Source: Pholis gunnellus (taxonomy: Eukaryota > Chordata > Actinopteri > Perciformes > Pholidae). From it: a DNA stretch of 64,000 nt. How positions within the stretch are numbered: position 1 is the first letter of the stretch; each line of letters begins with the position of its first letter. The stretch covers positions 15,351,154 to 15,415,153 of the forward strand of contig OU342822.1 in assembly GCA_910591455.2 (NCBI GenBank). The letters run 5' to 3'. The notes beneath the pieces are model-generated. The model was not told the DNA's origin. It worked only from the letters and a program-made list of their open reading frames with translations, and searched no databases. The translations under genes and the position numbers were made by a program. Below, in pieces: positions 1 to 13,066 of this stretch.

Positions 1-659
1 GGTAAAAAACATTCTCCTCTGGTCGATGGCACAGTATTTCTGTGAGGGAAATTGATATATACATTTTTAACCAGACAGTGATGAAAAAACATTATGTATC
101 AGATTTTGGAGGGTGAGGACGCCCACTGATGCACCCCTTCATTACCCGTCCTAAAGTGCGTGTGTGCGTGTGGTGGGTAATGGAGAGTAATAGCCCGCCC
201 TGTGGAGAACTGCCCTGGCTGTCGCTGGATGATGACAGATGAAGGCTCGTGTCCCCTGATGATGATGATGACATTAACGCATTCACAGTCCGTTTCCGTC
301 ACACTGATCTCTGCATGACGGAATGAAGGAGAAGGGACGGGTATGGTGTGTGTGTGTGTGGCTGCAATTGATAACAGAAAGGGGAAGAAGTGCAAGGAGA
401 GAGGGAGAGGTCAATAACAGCCAAACAGAATATTAATGCCTGCCTCTAGTCACGCTCTTCCTCCTCCTCTAACTTATCCATCTTTCTTTACATTCCAGAG
501 CTTAGCTTTCTCCACCCAACTTCCTCTCTCTCTCTCACACGTTTTCCTCAGTAGGGAGGGATTAGTGGTCATTAGGTGGGGACTCTGATATAATGAGACT
601 CAACTTCTCCCACATGAAGGACAGTTTAATAGAGAGTGAGAGCTGCTTCTTCCGCCCAG

Positions 660-711
660 GGTTGAGCACATTAACCCCCGACTCGCATTCAGCCGTGTGG
701 ACACGCCAGAG
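660..711 (+). other. exon-like segment with acceptor and donor (candidate small exon)
   Basis: A pyrimidine-rich acceptor (CTTCTTCCGCCCAG, AG at 658-659) precedes 52 bases that are open in one frame (reading VEHINPRLAFSRVDTPE from 661). They end at a perfect donor, GAG|GTGAGT (711/712). I do not recognise the peptide, and no partner exons are visible nearby. Splice-like pairs of this size occur by chance, so this is only a candidate. Confidence 0.2.
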
Positions 712-1202
712 GTGAGTGGACGCCGGCACACGAACACACGCATATACACTGCATGCAAATTATGCACACGCCACCTCTGGAGGGGCACACTAATGGAAGT
801 GCGTTCATAAATGAAATGCATAAAATTGAGAAAATATGTAGTCAAGCAAGATCCCAGGTGCATACATTAACGCACACGCACGTTTGCATTGCTTCATTTA
901 GATTGGAAACAATTTACATTTGATTCATATATTAGAGGTTTTTACACACACATCGACACACAAACACCCCTCAAACATGCACCCTGCATCTCTGACTGTG
1001 AAATTAGTTTCTCGATATTTCCACCGTGTCTCCCTTCGGTTTATTCTTTTGCTGTCTGAGCCAGAGCTGTAGGTGTGTGTCAGAAGTCTATTCAGCAGCA
1101 CCCATGCTTCCAGCTGAGAGCTCTATCTCCTGTTAGAGCTACCTCTCTGAACACGACAGATAAGGCCTCCTCAATGCCACAGCCTCTTCTGTAAGCCAGC
1201 AT

Positions 1203-1207
<5 letters not shown>

Positions 1208-1241
<34 letters not shown>
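1208..1241. repeat. (CA)17 microsatellite
   Basis: Pure 34-base CA run followed by a short TATATA. Confidence 0.98.
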
Positions 1242-1247
<6 letters not shown>

Positions 1248-3879
1248 GACGCAAATGCAGGCCCGCACAACACCCACGTGCATATTTGGAATGCAAGGGG
1301 AAGAGCTGGTGACACTCACAGCCGGATACGTATAAACTGTGGACTGTATCAACAGCTGCCTAAACATGTACATAGCCTCGGGTTATGACTCACACAGACA
1401 CAACTTGAATTTAAAGGAATATATGCAGAAACACTCTCTCCTGCTGCTGTATTCCAACACGCATATACACAAACATTTATAGCCGTATTACACTGAAAAC
1501 ACCATGTAGGCTCATACGGTCTGGAAACCAATGGGTGGGTGTGAGAGAACCAGGAATACCAGATGGCAAATATGTGTGTGTGTTTGTGCAAATCTTTCTG
1601 ACTTTGAAATGTAAATGGTGTGAGTGGATGCGCTGCCAGGTACCTTGAGCGCATGGCGGGGGAAGTGTGCCCAATGTTACTGTGCACGATGAGCCACTTA
1701 AGTGGGTCTCTGTACACGCAGACGAACGTCTGCAGCTGGTTAAGACACAGGCGACTTTAGATTAAAAGGAGCATCATAAACAGCCACAGGCAAAGCAGCA
1801 GTTTTTTTTTCTCTCCTGAAGTGACGAGTGCTGCATCCTGCCTGGGGTCACTGCTCGCCTGGAATCGAGAGATCAAATATGGCGTCAAAACTTTCACGAG
1901 CCGCTGGATGCATTTATGGTAGACGCCTCACAGGGCCATGGCTTCAGCCCCATGTGAGCCGAGGGGATTTAAACCTCCAGCCCTGTATTACTGGAGGGAT
2001 CCAACATATATCAGTGCAGGGACTGAAACATCTAAGAGAGATACAAGAAGAAGAAAACTATTTATTTTCCTCCAAAATAACTTTTATAAATGTATGCTTC
2101 TAATTTGATTTGCCAAATACCTTTTGGGATATTTGGATTTAAACATTGGAGACTGGGGTTTGTGTTTTGTGTCCCACATGTTGTTAGGTTTGTGTTACTA
2201 AAGTTAGGGAAGTATCAAGACTTTTGTCAAATAGTTTAAAGTCAAGTTAGTGTACGTTCTCATTTAACCATAACATTGCCCTGAGTGAATGTTTCGCAGA
2301 TACATTTAGTCTGAACATTTTGCATTTGGTATGCATGTATAAAAACTGCATTATAATAACTGCTGACATGCTCTTGTGTTGGGCAGCGTCCTCTTATGTG
2401 ATGTTAAAGTAGCATGCAAGATCACTGGAGGGAAGAGGCAAAGTAAAATATTTAATTATATTCCCATACACAAATATGTTTCTACGTGACCCAACACTAC
2501 ACGGCGTCCTTGACAGCCACGTGCGCCAGAAAAAGCACACGTAGGTTTAAAGTACCTACAGGCGGTGGAAAAGAGCTTAAAACTATGAATATGCGCGATC
2601 AATTCCAATCCTTCATTTAAGGGATATACAAGTCAGAGAGGGATACAAGTGTTCATGTTTTATGTCACAGTCAAGCAGAATTTGTTCATTTACATATAGC
2701 ATGCCCTTCGATGAATAATGGAATGTAGCAGATGCCCTGAAGGAAATGAATGTTTAATGTTTACTGTATCTTATTAATTTCCCCTTTTTGCTGAACACAC
2801 TTTACTTGCCCGGGTAATGCTGAGTGAATCAATTTAAAAAGAATAAGAAAAAAACATCTTAATCTTTTTACCACTATCTCACTAATGTTCAATAGAGTAT
2901 CCACAATAGACAGTTGCAGCACATGTCTTACATGTCCTCGGCGCATCAGGCCTCACCAGTATGAACTGGGAAGAAAGTAGATTGTTCTCTTTGTTTTTCT
3001 GTCTAGAGATTACTCTTTACCATCATGTCGCTTGTTTGTCTGCTGCGTGTCCTGGTTAGCTCCCTTAGAAGTGCATGTTGCTTGGATCAATATTGTCAAA
3101 TGTGTTTGGTTGCTCCCTGTCACAGAGACAATCAGATATCTATTTGTGCAGGCATGCAATCACATGCACCTGATTATCTGCACAAACACTGTCTGCACAT
3201 TATATCCATTACAAATTGATATTTCCTGTGACATTTAACTTTTGCAGGCAGACCTCCATTGATGTTCAGATACCTACATAAGTAGCTGACACCGTATGGC
3301 CCAATACTGTACATGTACTTCAAGGCTTTCTGGGCTTTTGATGAAAGTTGCATTTTGAGAGTGTTTCAGGGGAAATATGCCTCTGCTGTCAAATGTGTTG
3401 TCTGCCAACAGTGCCATCTGGACGACCAGGCAAAAGATTGTCTACGAGTAATTTGGTGAATGAAAAAAAAATCCACTGTTATACTGCAGCAACAAGATAT
3501 GCAGTCCGTGTCCAGAGATGATGCAGGGGATAAAATTTCACTCACTCTTGCTGGCCATCTTATCTTTTTTTGCTGCAGCCTGGAATTAGTTTCACAGCGT
3601 AATAAAACTCAATTTTACTGCAACGGTTGCAGAGATTTACAAGTCATTAAGTCTCAAATACAAACTTAAAATCTGCTTTCTCCACTAGGGTGAGATAGTT
3701 CCTCTTGTTTCTACTGTAGCTGCAACATGTTCAGGAAATAGCTTGAATCAAGGCAGAGAAAAGGCAATTCACAAACATCATGGTGAAAATGACTTAAAAT
3801 AAGTTAATTAAGTCAATTGGAATGAACTCAACCTATGCAAAAAATTATAATAATAATAATTGAATGAGTAAGTTCTAGA

Positions 3880-4216
3880 TTAAAGCTGAGGTAGGCACTT
3901 TTAGAGAAACTAGTAAGAGTACGCTAGATTTTGAAAGTGTTGAACCGATAAAAAAAGGCCAGCCCCTCCATTCAACCCCCCCCCAAAGCCACTCCCCCAA
4001 AACACATGAACAAGCAGGTAGGTAGGCCATCCAGTCATTTCATGCGACCCCATTGATATGACTGGACGGATTCATAACAGGTCTGTGGCAGCTAAAGATA
4101 CTGGGGTTTTTTTTCTTTCTTCTCAGAGCATTTCATTTATTAATTTATGTCGTGATGAGAAGAGAATTCAACAAATATAGCATGAAAGCTTCTAAAATAA
4201 ATTGCTCTAGCTTTAA
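3880..4216 (+). mobile_element. TTAA-ended MITE-like repeat, copy 1
   Basis: The element begins TTAAAGCT (3880-3887) and ends AGCTTTAA (4209-4216), perfect 8-bp inverted ends whose outer four bases are TTAA, the piggyBac target duplication. Inside is an imperfect hairpin (4030-4038 pairs with 4058-4066), then a stretch alignable by eye with the second copy ending at 9114 (shared order: GGACGG, ATAACAGGTCTG/TTACAGTCCTG, CAGAGCAT/CAAAGCAT, ATTTAT, TGTCG/TGTCA, CTAGCTTTAA). It resembles a common teleost dispersed repeat. It is non-coding; the piggyBac link is inferred from the TTAA ends only. Confidence 0.6.
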
Positions 4217-5499
4217 ATGACTTGCAGTAATACACATTTGTTATAGTGTATGGAACAGATTGTATTCTATTTAAACAGTAAACAGCAACGGAAGCAGTGA
4301 GATTATCGTTACCATATAGGCAAAGCATCATAAAAGTCCTGTAACCTCTGGCAATAAATCTATTTTACAAGAGTGGTTACAGGCCAGTGAGAATCCAGTC
4401 CTTCTGTCTTTGCTCTCTGCTGTAAAGAAAAATGCTTGCTCAGAGTAGATTTGATGTAAAGTGAGACGGAACTGCTGGGGAAAGGTCCTTTGGATGTACT
4501 CTCATCTTTGTGTTTGGGGTCAGTGAATATGATCCATGTACCGGTATTGATTTTGCGATCACTCTGAAAACATCCTTATAGCCTACTCTCTGGAACTGCA
4601 CTGCAGCCAAAAGGAAAAGGAAGTGAACTTGCCTCCCCCATAGTTTCCCTCGACTGTTGTCTATGTTGTTTCTAACATACACTCTAAATGGTTCTGACTT
4701 ATTAAACGGAAATAGAATTGATATTCAAACCCTGCCGTCTTTCGTTCTTTCTCTGCTCCTAAATAGGTTACCTCTCAGGCATTCAGACACAGGGGAACCC
4801 TGACTTCCCCATGAGTGTTCACTCCTCGCAACTTCACCGCATATGCAACGAGAGACCAGTGTCTGTGAGAGGGAAGGAAGAGAGGGGGTGGAGGGCCTAC
4901 TGGAAGGGGTATTGTCTAGAAGTAGGTCAAAATGGCCGTAGCTGCAACTATTTTGGCTGGAGACAACGAGAGGGGAATGGACAGAGGGATGGAGCGAATT
5001 GGGGGGTTTGATGGGGAGGGCGGGAGGGGGAGATGAGTGAGGAGAGAAATGGGACTCCAACAAAAAGATGTTAACAGGTATGGTACAGCTGTGGCCACTG
5101 GTGAGGTAAGAGAGGTAAAGTAAGTGAGTCAGTCATTCCACAAAAGAGACAGAAAAGAGATGACCAGTCAAAGGATTAGATGTATTTCAATACATGTCCT
5201 GCTTTTCATTTTCAATTCAGCAAAAAATCTTTAGCTGATATAAGCCATTTCTCTCTGTTTTGTGCTTTCTGTCTCTTCGGAGTAATTGTTGACGACGACA
5301 GAGGTCCTTCAAACTAAGTCCATACTGTAAAGCCAAGCCGCTGCTGTGGCTGGAGATAAGAGCCAAGACAGAACATTTTGAATAATAATACGGCGGGACA
5401 CTCACTCACTTCTTTTGTGTCTGTGTCTGTGTTTGTGTGTGTGTGTCTCTGTGGGTTGCATATGAGTGTGTAAAGCATGCATGCATGCATCTCTGCGTG
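4217..5499. other. intergenic, no gene seen
   Basis: Chance frames only. The purine-rich + strand around 4855-5060 (GAGAGG/GGGAGGG runs) gives long but compositionally biased frames on both strands, which I do not accept as genes. Confidence 0.6.
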
Positions 5500-6165
5500 C
5501 AGTGGTGGAAAGTAACTTAGAAAGTGACACGTAAAGAGGAAATGCAATAATGCTCTGCTACATCCGCAGGAAATCAAACAAAAACACTTGCTTAGGTTGA
5601 GGCAACACAACCATTTTGTTAGGTTCAGGAAAAAACGTCATGGATTGGGTTCATGTTTCTGAAGTGAAAATGAAACACCTACGGGACTCAAACAGTCATC
5701 GGTAAAGTGTTGGTTTCACACATAACACAAACACCAGCCTTCTGGTCTTAAGTCCTGTGTGTGTTTGACCGATCCACCTTGCCTCCCTTCTCCCTTCTGT
5801 GTTGTCTCTTTACTACGTCATCACACTTCAGGATCACAAGAACAAAGCGGTGGCGATTAGCCATTGGGTCACGCTCACATGCACTGATATGAACACGCAG
5901 CCGGACCGGAATTAAACACACACAGCGGGAGACAAAATATACAGACAATACTCTACTATATCTTTAAGCAACAAATCGTTGTTTGCTGCTATATTAATGC
6001 TCTGAATTTCAAATTAAGCACCTCAAGTACAGTTTTCAGGTACCTGTTCTTTACTTCACAATTTGCATCATACTACTTTATATTTTAACTCCACTTTATT
6101 TCACCGGAAAGGTGCTCCACTAAATTCAGTTTCAGACAGCTTGCCTAATAGTTACTTTTTATATT
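5500..6165 (+). mobile_element. AGTGGTGGAA-type teleost repeat split by a nested insertion
   Basis: The left tip AGTGGTGGAAAGTAACTTAG (5501-5520) continues, after roughly 490 bases of unrelated sequence, at about 6013-6160 with CACCTCAAGTACAG, a TACTACTTTAT segment, AACTCCACTTTATTTCA and CAGCTTGCCTAATAGTTACT. The same blocks occur in reverse order and strand in the copy at 44096-44412, which supports one family. The element is non-coding. Confidence 0.55.
5521..6012. mobile_element. nested insertion carrying TTAGGTT and CCTGTGTGTGTTTGACCGAT blocks
   Basis: The block interrupts the AGTGGTGGAA repeat. It has GCTTAGGTTGAGGCAACACAACC (about 5591-5613) and TTAAGTCCTGTG..GTTTGACCGATCC (about 5748-5777). 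The latter is shared with 45478-45508 (GAAAGTCCTGTGTTTGCTTG). The flanking residues resemble a tRNA-type B box, but no functional tRNA fold is visible. Its boundaries are inferred from the interrupted host repeat. Confidence 0.4.
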
Positions 6166-8249
6166 AGGCCTACATAATCCCAGTCTTTAAGAGACATTTC
6201 CTCTGTAGGTAAAACTTTATTCTATTTCACACCAAAAAAAAAGGATTGAAGAAAAAGTCCCCTAAAAAAATGTGTCTACCAGAACTTTGCTTTTTCTTCT
6301 TTCCCGCCCCATTAATCATCTCACAACCCCTCAGATTTACCTTGTGACCTTTTGGTTAAAACTAACTGCACCTGGACCAGCTGCAACAACAAACTGCTGT
6401 TACACAAGTATTGCATCAGTATGAACAATCTATAAATGTAATATACAACTTTAATAATAATGTCACTCACAGAAGCCATTTTTCAGGCCAAGTACATTTT
6501 GCTGATGATACTTCTATGCTTTTACCTAAAGCAGTTATAATCTATATGTTTATTATAACAATACGTGTAATGGAGTATTTTTAGATTGCTGTATTCATAT
6601 TTTATCTGTCTGTGTACAGTATGCTGGGACACATATGCCAGATACTGAGAGGTCACTGTCTCACAGGGAGAACAGCAGAAGAGATTGAGAGCTGCAGCCT
6701 TACATATCCAACAACACAGAAAAGAAGAGCTGCACCGCTTCAACACATAGAACCAACAGAACCTCAGCTTGGATGCAGTAATACAATCTGCCCTCAATAT
6801 CAAACTTCCTTCAAGTAAGTCTGGTATAGCGCCTTTACCTGAGTAAACCTAGCGGTCGAGCAAACTCCAAAGTCCTCGACTGTGATTCAGATTGCCTCAA
6901 GGAGTCGCCATTATGGGCTGAGGGGCCATTTGTGTGGGCTGAAATAGCACTGCTCCTTTACTCCCCGGGTCTGAGCGGGCAGACACACACACACTTTACT
7001 CAAATCCTGATTAGTGGAGTGTTCTCCAGGCACAATAGCATGGTGGGATAATACACGCTGTCCACAAGACTCATTCTAAATTAGAATTATTTCAAATTGG
7101 ACCGAAAGCCTTTCCGCGTACCAGCGAGATTGCAGCCTGCCCTCTTTGACTGGTAATTTTGCCTTATTCTTCTACCGGCGCACACTGGCTCCACTATAAG
7201 GAGTGAGTGTTTGCAGATGCAATCACTTTGCGTGTGCACTCGTTTATCATCTACAACCATCCTAATCAAGTCATAGCAAAGTGGCCTGGGACTTCGGTTT
7301 GAGCTGAGAGTCACCCTGATTTCTCCGAGTGCGAATTCAGTGAGATATAAGGGGTTATTTAACACGTGACACATGACTCATATGTATAGGCAAGCCACAG
7401 TAATACACACTCCTGCATCTCTCTCTCTCTCCCACGCACATTCACACCCAGATTCAGCCGCTGTCGCCCCTGTTTTTCATTCCAACTCGGATATTGCACT
7501 GCTTTACAGCTTAACTCCTTCTATAACCACAATACGTGGTGCCATTACCTCCACAGCTGCTTAACGAAACACACACGCACAAACACACACACACACACAC
7601 ACACACAAACGCTCAATCTCATACTCGAATATGGCCTCGACTGTATTGGAGGTGCATAAAAAGGTGCAATCTCAGCAAATCCTGGTTTAAGAACAAGAGC
7701 TTGGTGAGAATATCCCTCTTTCTGTTTATCGATCTCGCTGCCAGTCTGTCTGCTTGTCTGTCTGTCATGTATCTTGTTGCCTTCTCCCTTTCTCTTGCTC
7801 CTCTCTTCTCCATCGTCTCTCTTCTTGATGTACACAGGTCGACAAGAGTGTTTACCAAGTTTAAGATGCATCAGATGTTTTGAGCGCTTGTGTGCGCGCG
7901 TGTGTGCATCCATCCTCACGAAGCAGTCCCCGGTGTGTTACGTGTACAGGTTAAAGAGAGGACATGTGAATATCCGCTTAGTCGCACATAGCAACACGCA
8001 CACACACACTCGCTCACTCAGACAAACACAGACGTACAGATATAGCTCAGACTTTGCTGGCCCAAGGCAGGGACGTGTCATTTCTTATATGTTTGAGTGA
8101 CTAGAGGGTGTGAGGAGGACGAAAACAAGTTGCAAGCAGGAGGGAAGGAAAGGGAACAGAAGAGAAGAAGAGTGACAGGCAGTAGTTGTCTTCTGGCTGT
8201 AAGAAACAGAAAGGGGGGGGGGGGCGGAGAAATGGAGACCAGAGGCGGC
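6166..8249. other. intergenic, no gene seen
   Basis: Short chance frames only. It holds a (CA)n run at about 7582-7607 and a poly-G run at 8213-8224 (12 G). Confidence 0.6.
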
Positions 8250-8465
8250 AAGTTGTAGCTAATTAAGGCTCTAATATAAAAAAAGAAAAAGCTCTGGTCA
8301 TAGCGCTAAGGAAGATGTTATTAAATCATAGCCAGTGGTAAGGGAGAGCATAAAAACATTAGTGAGCACATTCAAAGCACCGCCCAAGGCCTATTGGCTA
8401 GAGTTAGATTTAAAAAGTAACTAATATGAAAAATTAATTAGGGCTCTTTCATCGTTGGGGTGGGG
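8250..8465. promoter_or_regulatory. candidate conserved non-coding element
   Basis: Non-repetitive, AT-rich stretch with several homeodomain-type cores: CTAATTAAGG near 8260, TTATTAAATCA near 8317, and AAAAATTAATTAGGG near 8430. An inverted CCAAT (CTATTGGCT) lies near 8391-8399. It contains no open frame of note. The call rests on composition and motif clustering only; conservation was not tested. Confidence 0.25.
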
Positions 8466-8899
8466 TTGTGGGGGATCTCTCTCTGTCTTTTTGAAGAAGG
8501 GATCCAAAACCATACCTCCAGGTGACCCAGCTGACAAGTAGCTGAGATATAATGGGCTAGCTTTATCGCTAAATGTAATACCTGTGACCCGTCTAAACGG
8601 GCATACAGAGATGGAGGAGTGCTATCCTTAGCTGATATTATTAAAATGTTTTGGATTCTGGCAGGATTTAAGCAGGAACATTTGAAAAACGTGCATCACA
8701 GGAAGGAACAATGCTGAATATACGTAAGTTGTAATGGCAGCCTGTATAACTTTTATTTTTGTACATCTACCAATGCGCATTCACCCTGCAGAGGTTCATA
8801 TGAGGCAATATAAAGATATTTTTTAAGATATTTATATTTTTAATTTCCATTGCAGTTAACCAATATGCCTACATTGCTGCAGCACCCTCAGCATCCCTA

Positions 8900-9114
8900 A
8901 TTCCCACGCCGATGCCACAGGCAGAGTGTAGGTCGTCCAATCATTTCATCCGGGGTAAATGAAATGATTGGACGGGCTTATTACAGTCCTGCGACAGCCA
9001 CAGTTACCGGATTTTTTCATAATTCTTTTGTCAAAGCATGTGATTTATAGATTTCTGTCAGGATGTAATGAGACTTTCAACTATTTCGAGGAATATTACA
9101 AACCCTAGCTTTAA
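8900..9114 (+). mobile_element. TTAA-ended MITE-like repeat, copy 2 (5' truncated)
   Basis: Ends with CTAGCTTTAA (AGCTTTAA at 9107-9114) exactly as copy 1 does. It contains a perfect 16-bp inverted repeat (8934-8949 with 8959-8974, 9-base spacer CCGGGGTAA) at the same place in the element. The left TTAAAGCT end is absent, so the 5' part is missing or decayed. Confidence 0.6.
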
Positions 9115-12100
9115 GCAGTGTTGATTGCTAGTGGCGGAGTCAGCCATTCCCGCTCTGGAATCAGATTGCCCTCACACACACTGGAGATTAACAGGAAACG
9201 AGGCACTATTGTAGCGCAGCGTTACTGTTTGTCCCAATGTTAACTGTTCAAGTCAAAGGGTCAATCTTCACAAAAGTGTGTGTGTGTTCTGCATAAATGC
9301 CCCGCTTTACACTGATTATCTATGTTATTATTCAGTATTTGAGCAATGGGGATTGTGATGATCAAAGAAATGTAAATGAAGCGCCATTCAACGGTAATAC
9401 AAATTGGGTCAAAGTGTTGGGACCGACGTAGAGACACAAGGCCGTCTTTAGGTTCACCCTAAGTGATTCGGTGAGAGTCAGATCGTATACATTCAATTAT
9501 TGATTACGTAAGCAGTTCATAATTTATTGATTGTTTCATGAGGGAGGAGCTGCAATGAAAGGAAAATCATGGCTTTGAAAAATCAAATGACCTACATTTG
9601 TATTTACTGTGTGGTTTCAACCTGCTAAATGCCTTTTAACTTTAAAAAACACTCCATATGAATATGAAATAGATTCCCATAGCTTTCACAGTTTGAGGTT
9701 CACTTGGCAAAAGCAAAACCCTTATTTGGTTATCATGCCGGCAAATTGAATATGTCTATATTTCTTCTTGTAATACAGACAAAGGCATGGGAGTCAATAG
9801 GTGTCAAAGTAGCCTCTCGGAGTCAAAAGAGCAGACGTGGGATTCGTGAGAGCTAACCAATAGGGGAACAAAAGAACAAAGCATAGCAGGGAATAATGGC
9901 TTTCTATTGAGTTGCAAAGAGGGGAAAAGGAAAAAAAGAAGTCTCTCCGCTCCCTCTCTCATCTGCGGGTCTTAGCACCACCGAGGCTGATGATCCAAAG
10001 AGCTGCTCCAGTGTGCCGGGATAAGCCGTGCCACTCGGATCCGTCACCATAACACCGGAGAGGACGGATGGAGGGTGAAGAGGAGTGAGGGAGTGAGAGC
10101 GGCAGAGAGAGGCCAAAGGGGAAAGAGAGCAATAAAGACGGGCCTAACATTCATCAAAAATCAAATCTTTCCTGACCGCCCTACCTGCACACACCATCAT
10201 GCTCACTGATTACCTGTTGGTGATTTACTCCCAGCAGGTTTTCGAGGTGTCATTCTTGATGGTGTGAAAATAGAAATTCTCTCACACGTGCATTAGTGTT
10301 TCCCATTTCATCCTTTTTTATACATTCAAAGGAAGTTTCTTTTTTTTTTGATACCTTGTATATATATCTTGCTACTGGCATGCTTATCCAAGCATTGCTG
10401 CAAGGCACGCTTTGGTGTTTTAAAGTACGATATAAAAACCGCACTGCCTAGTGAAATGTAATATTAAACTTAAATGTAAAATGTTACAGGATCCCCAGTC
10501 ACATTGGTCTCATGCATCTTCAACTGTGATTTTGAGATGAATGACATCTTTCATCATTGTGCCCCTCATACCACTATATTTATTTTTTTAAATTCGGAAG
10601 TATAATTATTTTTCTGCATAGACAATGAACCTCATGCAAGCATAGTAACGAGTGCGCCACGTGAGATTCAGCAGACTTAAACTAACAGGCGTAAACATGA
10701 TAAGTGCCACCTGTGCATAAATTAAACACAATAATACCTCATAGGCTTCGTGTCCTTCCCCATATGTCCTGAAGTGTACATTCATGAAGATGGCACCAAA
10801 GAATAAAGATAAAACAAGTTTGGAGAATTTAGTCCTGCTTTTGGAGATGCATAAAGGAAAATGTATGCTTCTTAATAGCATCAGCATCCACATTAAGGGA
10901 GCTGTTAAAGTCACACAATGGGAAAAAGATAACAAGCAGTGTTAATATCCAATCACCTGAGGGATGTACTGTCACTTAAATGAAGGAGAAATGGTTTGAT
11001 GTGAAAATGACTAAACATCTTGCCACAGCAAGGCGATTGATGAGTGCAGGGGGGGGTCAACGGGAAGCAGAGAGGGACAAAAGAATATGTGCCATTTTAG
11101 GTGATTTTGGTCAGGCATTGTAACGGAGGATGTTCCCCTGGAAAGAGACTTGAATAAACCTTCATGTGAAGATGCATTTGAAGAACCATCCATCTCTCTC
11201 TGCCAATATCAGGACACTGTCTAAAGACACGCTCTCTTCCAAAACCCTGACGCTAAGGCATCCAAAAGAAGTAAGTTAGCCATGAAAGAAAAAACTCAAG
11301 ACTTTGACAACAGCAGGCTAATTGCACATGACTCCGACGACAGGTCTACATTTTGTGAGTACCTAAGAGAAAATTCTAAATGAGGGAAAATTGGTTTATC
11401 CTTCAAGTTCTCTCAAATCAACTGTACAAGCCACTTAAGAACGAATCTGTTTGTACGAGTGGTTCTTGCATGAGGCCCATTGTTAGTGACTGGCAGTTGG
11501 AACACTTCCAAGGCTTGGATGGGTATGTAACTCTCCTGGTTGAATGATCAGTGCTAAGGTTCAGCCGCTGTGGTAGAAAATATCTGGCTCTTTGGTATTA
11601 TGTCAAAAGGTCCAAGCAGGAAACCAGTTTTTTTTTCAAAATAAATGTCATAAGTCAAAAGGACCCCAATGAACAAGACACTTTAAAAAAATTTAAAATA
11701 TACTAGTTAAGTGTACTTTTTAATGTAAAACATACTTATTTTAACCTCCTCACCCCAAACCAGCACCTCCTCTCCTTTTTGTATTTATCTATTACACACA
11801 GTAAAGCTGTCCCCTCTCTCACCACCCCGCTGAACGAATGAAATGTTATACAGAGAAAGCTTTGGGAAAACTCTTCCCAAAGGAGACTGATAGACTGCAT
11901 TTCTTTTTCATTTATCCTCTCATCTCTCCTATGACTCTGCTCATTAAGCAATCGCACCACGTCGGAGTATAACAACGTTAATAGGAGCTGATGATCAATC
12001 CTAATTGGTCTCTTCAGAGCGCCTGGCTGCTGTTTGAGAATGTGACCGTTAGCTGATGCCTCTGCACCCTGATGAACTATTCATCTAGTATCAGCCCACC

Positions 12101-13026
12101 CAAAAGGTCAGCCCCCTCGTATATCACCCCAGCTCCCCACAAATACACACACCAAAAGTCAACCGTTACACACTCGAACACATTAAGACATCAGCATAAG
12201 GGCATTGACCGACATAGGAAACCCACGTTTCCTCAAGGAATATGTGCATTTTTTTTTTAAAAAAAGAAACGCTTGCATGCACAAGCAAATTGCTATGCCT
12301 CACATTTCCCCATGTCTGCACACGAGCCCTCTTAATGGTGCTGAAGTCAAATATCATATGGAGAAGAGGGCTATCTGTATTAATGATGACAGTGAGACAT
12401 GCTCTGGGTGCACTGTGTGCTGATAAGAGATGAGAGAGAGATTGGCTGCACACACATTGTGTGGCTGACCGTGCAAACTAAAACGGTTATATCTTATAGG
12501 CATCTGTTGAGTGTTCAACTGACCAACTGTTTCGCTGAATGTGAAAATTAACCGTCTAATGTGGGCGGAAAATGCAAACCGTGGTGGCAAAATGCTAATC
12601 TCGCCTTCCTCAAGTTGTTCGGCCATATGCACAGAGCACACGGTGATGGCTTGGAGTTGTTACTCACACATTTCACAGTGCACAAAACGACATAAAAGGG
12701 AAAACTGAGCAGGGCACAGTGAGCATTCATTGTGGCCAACCATGTGAAAAATAACATCAAAGATGGAACCTGCTGATTTAGAAAAGGGAACAGAGTCACG
12801 TGTATGTGTCTAGACTTGTGTGTGTGTGTGTGTGTGTGTGTCAGCTGCTTCCCACAGGCTGAGGGTGAAGCTGCTTGTTCACGCCGACTGTAAGTCTGTA
12901 GTTCCGTTTACGCTCGGATGGGTAGAATAAGGATTTGGTTTACGGGAAAGCTGTTCCCAGATCTGTGGCCATGAAGGGAGAAATCCTCTGTCTGACTTAA
13001 ACTCCCTCAGAGCTCGCTCACACACA

Positions 13027-13066
<40 letters not shown>

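Larger units (their letters stand above)
1..3879. other. intergenic, no gene seen
   Basis: Only short chance frames on both strands, several reading through CA/GT repeats. It contains the microsatellite at 1208-1241 and the exon-like segment at 660-711. Otherwise it is unremarkable AT-rich DNA. Confidence 0.6.
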
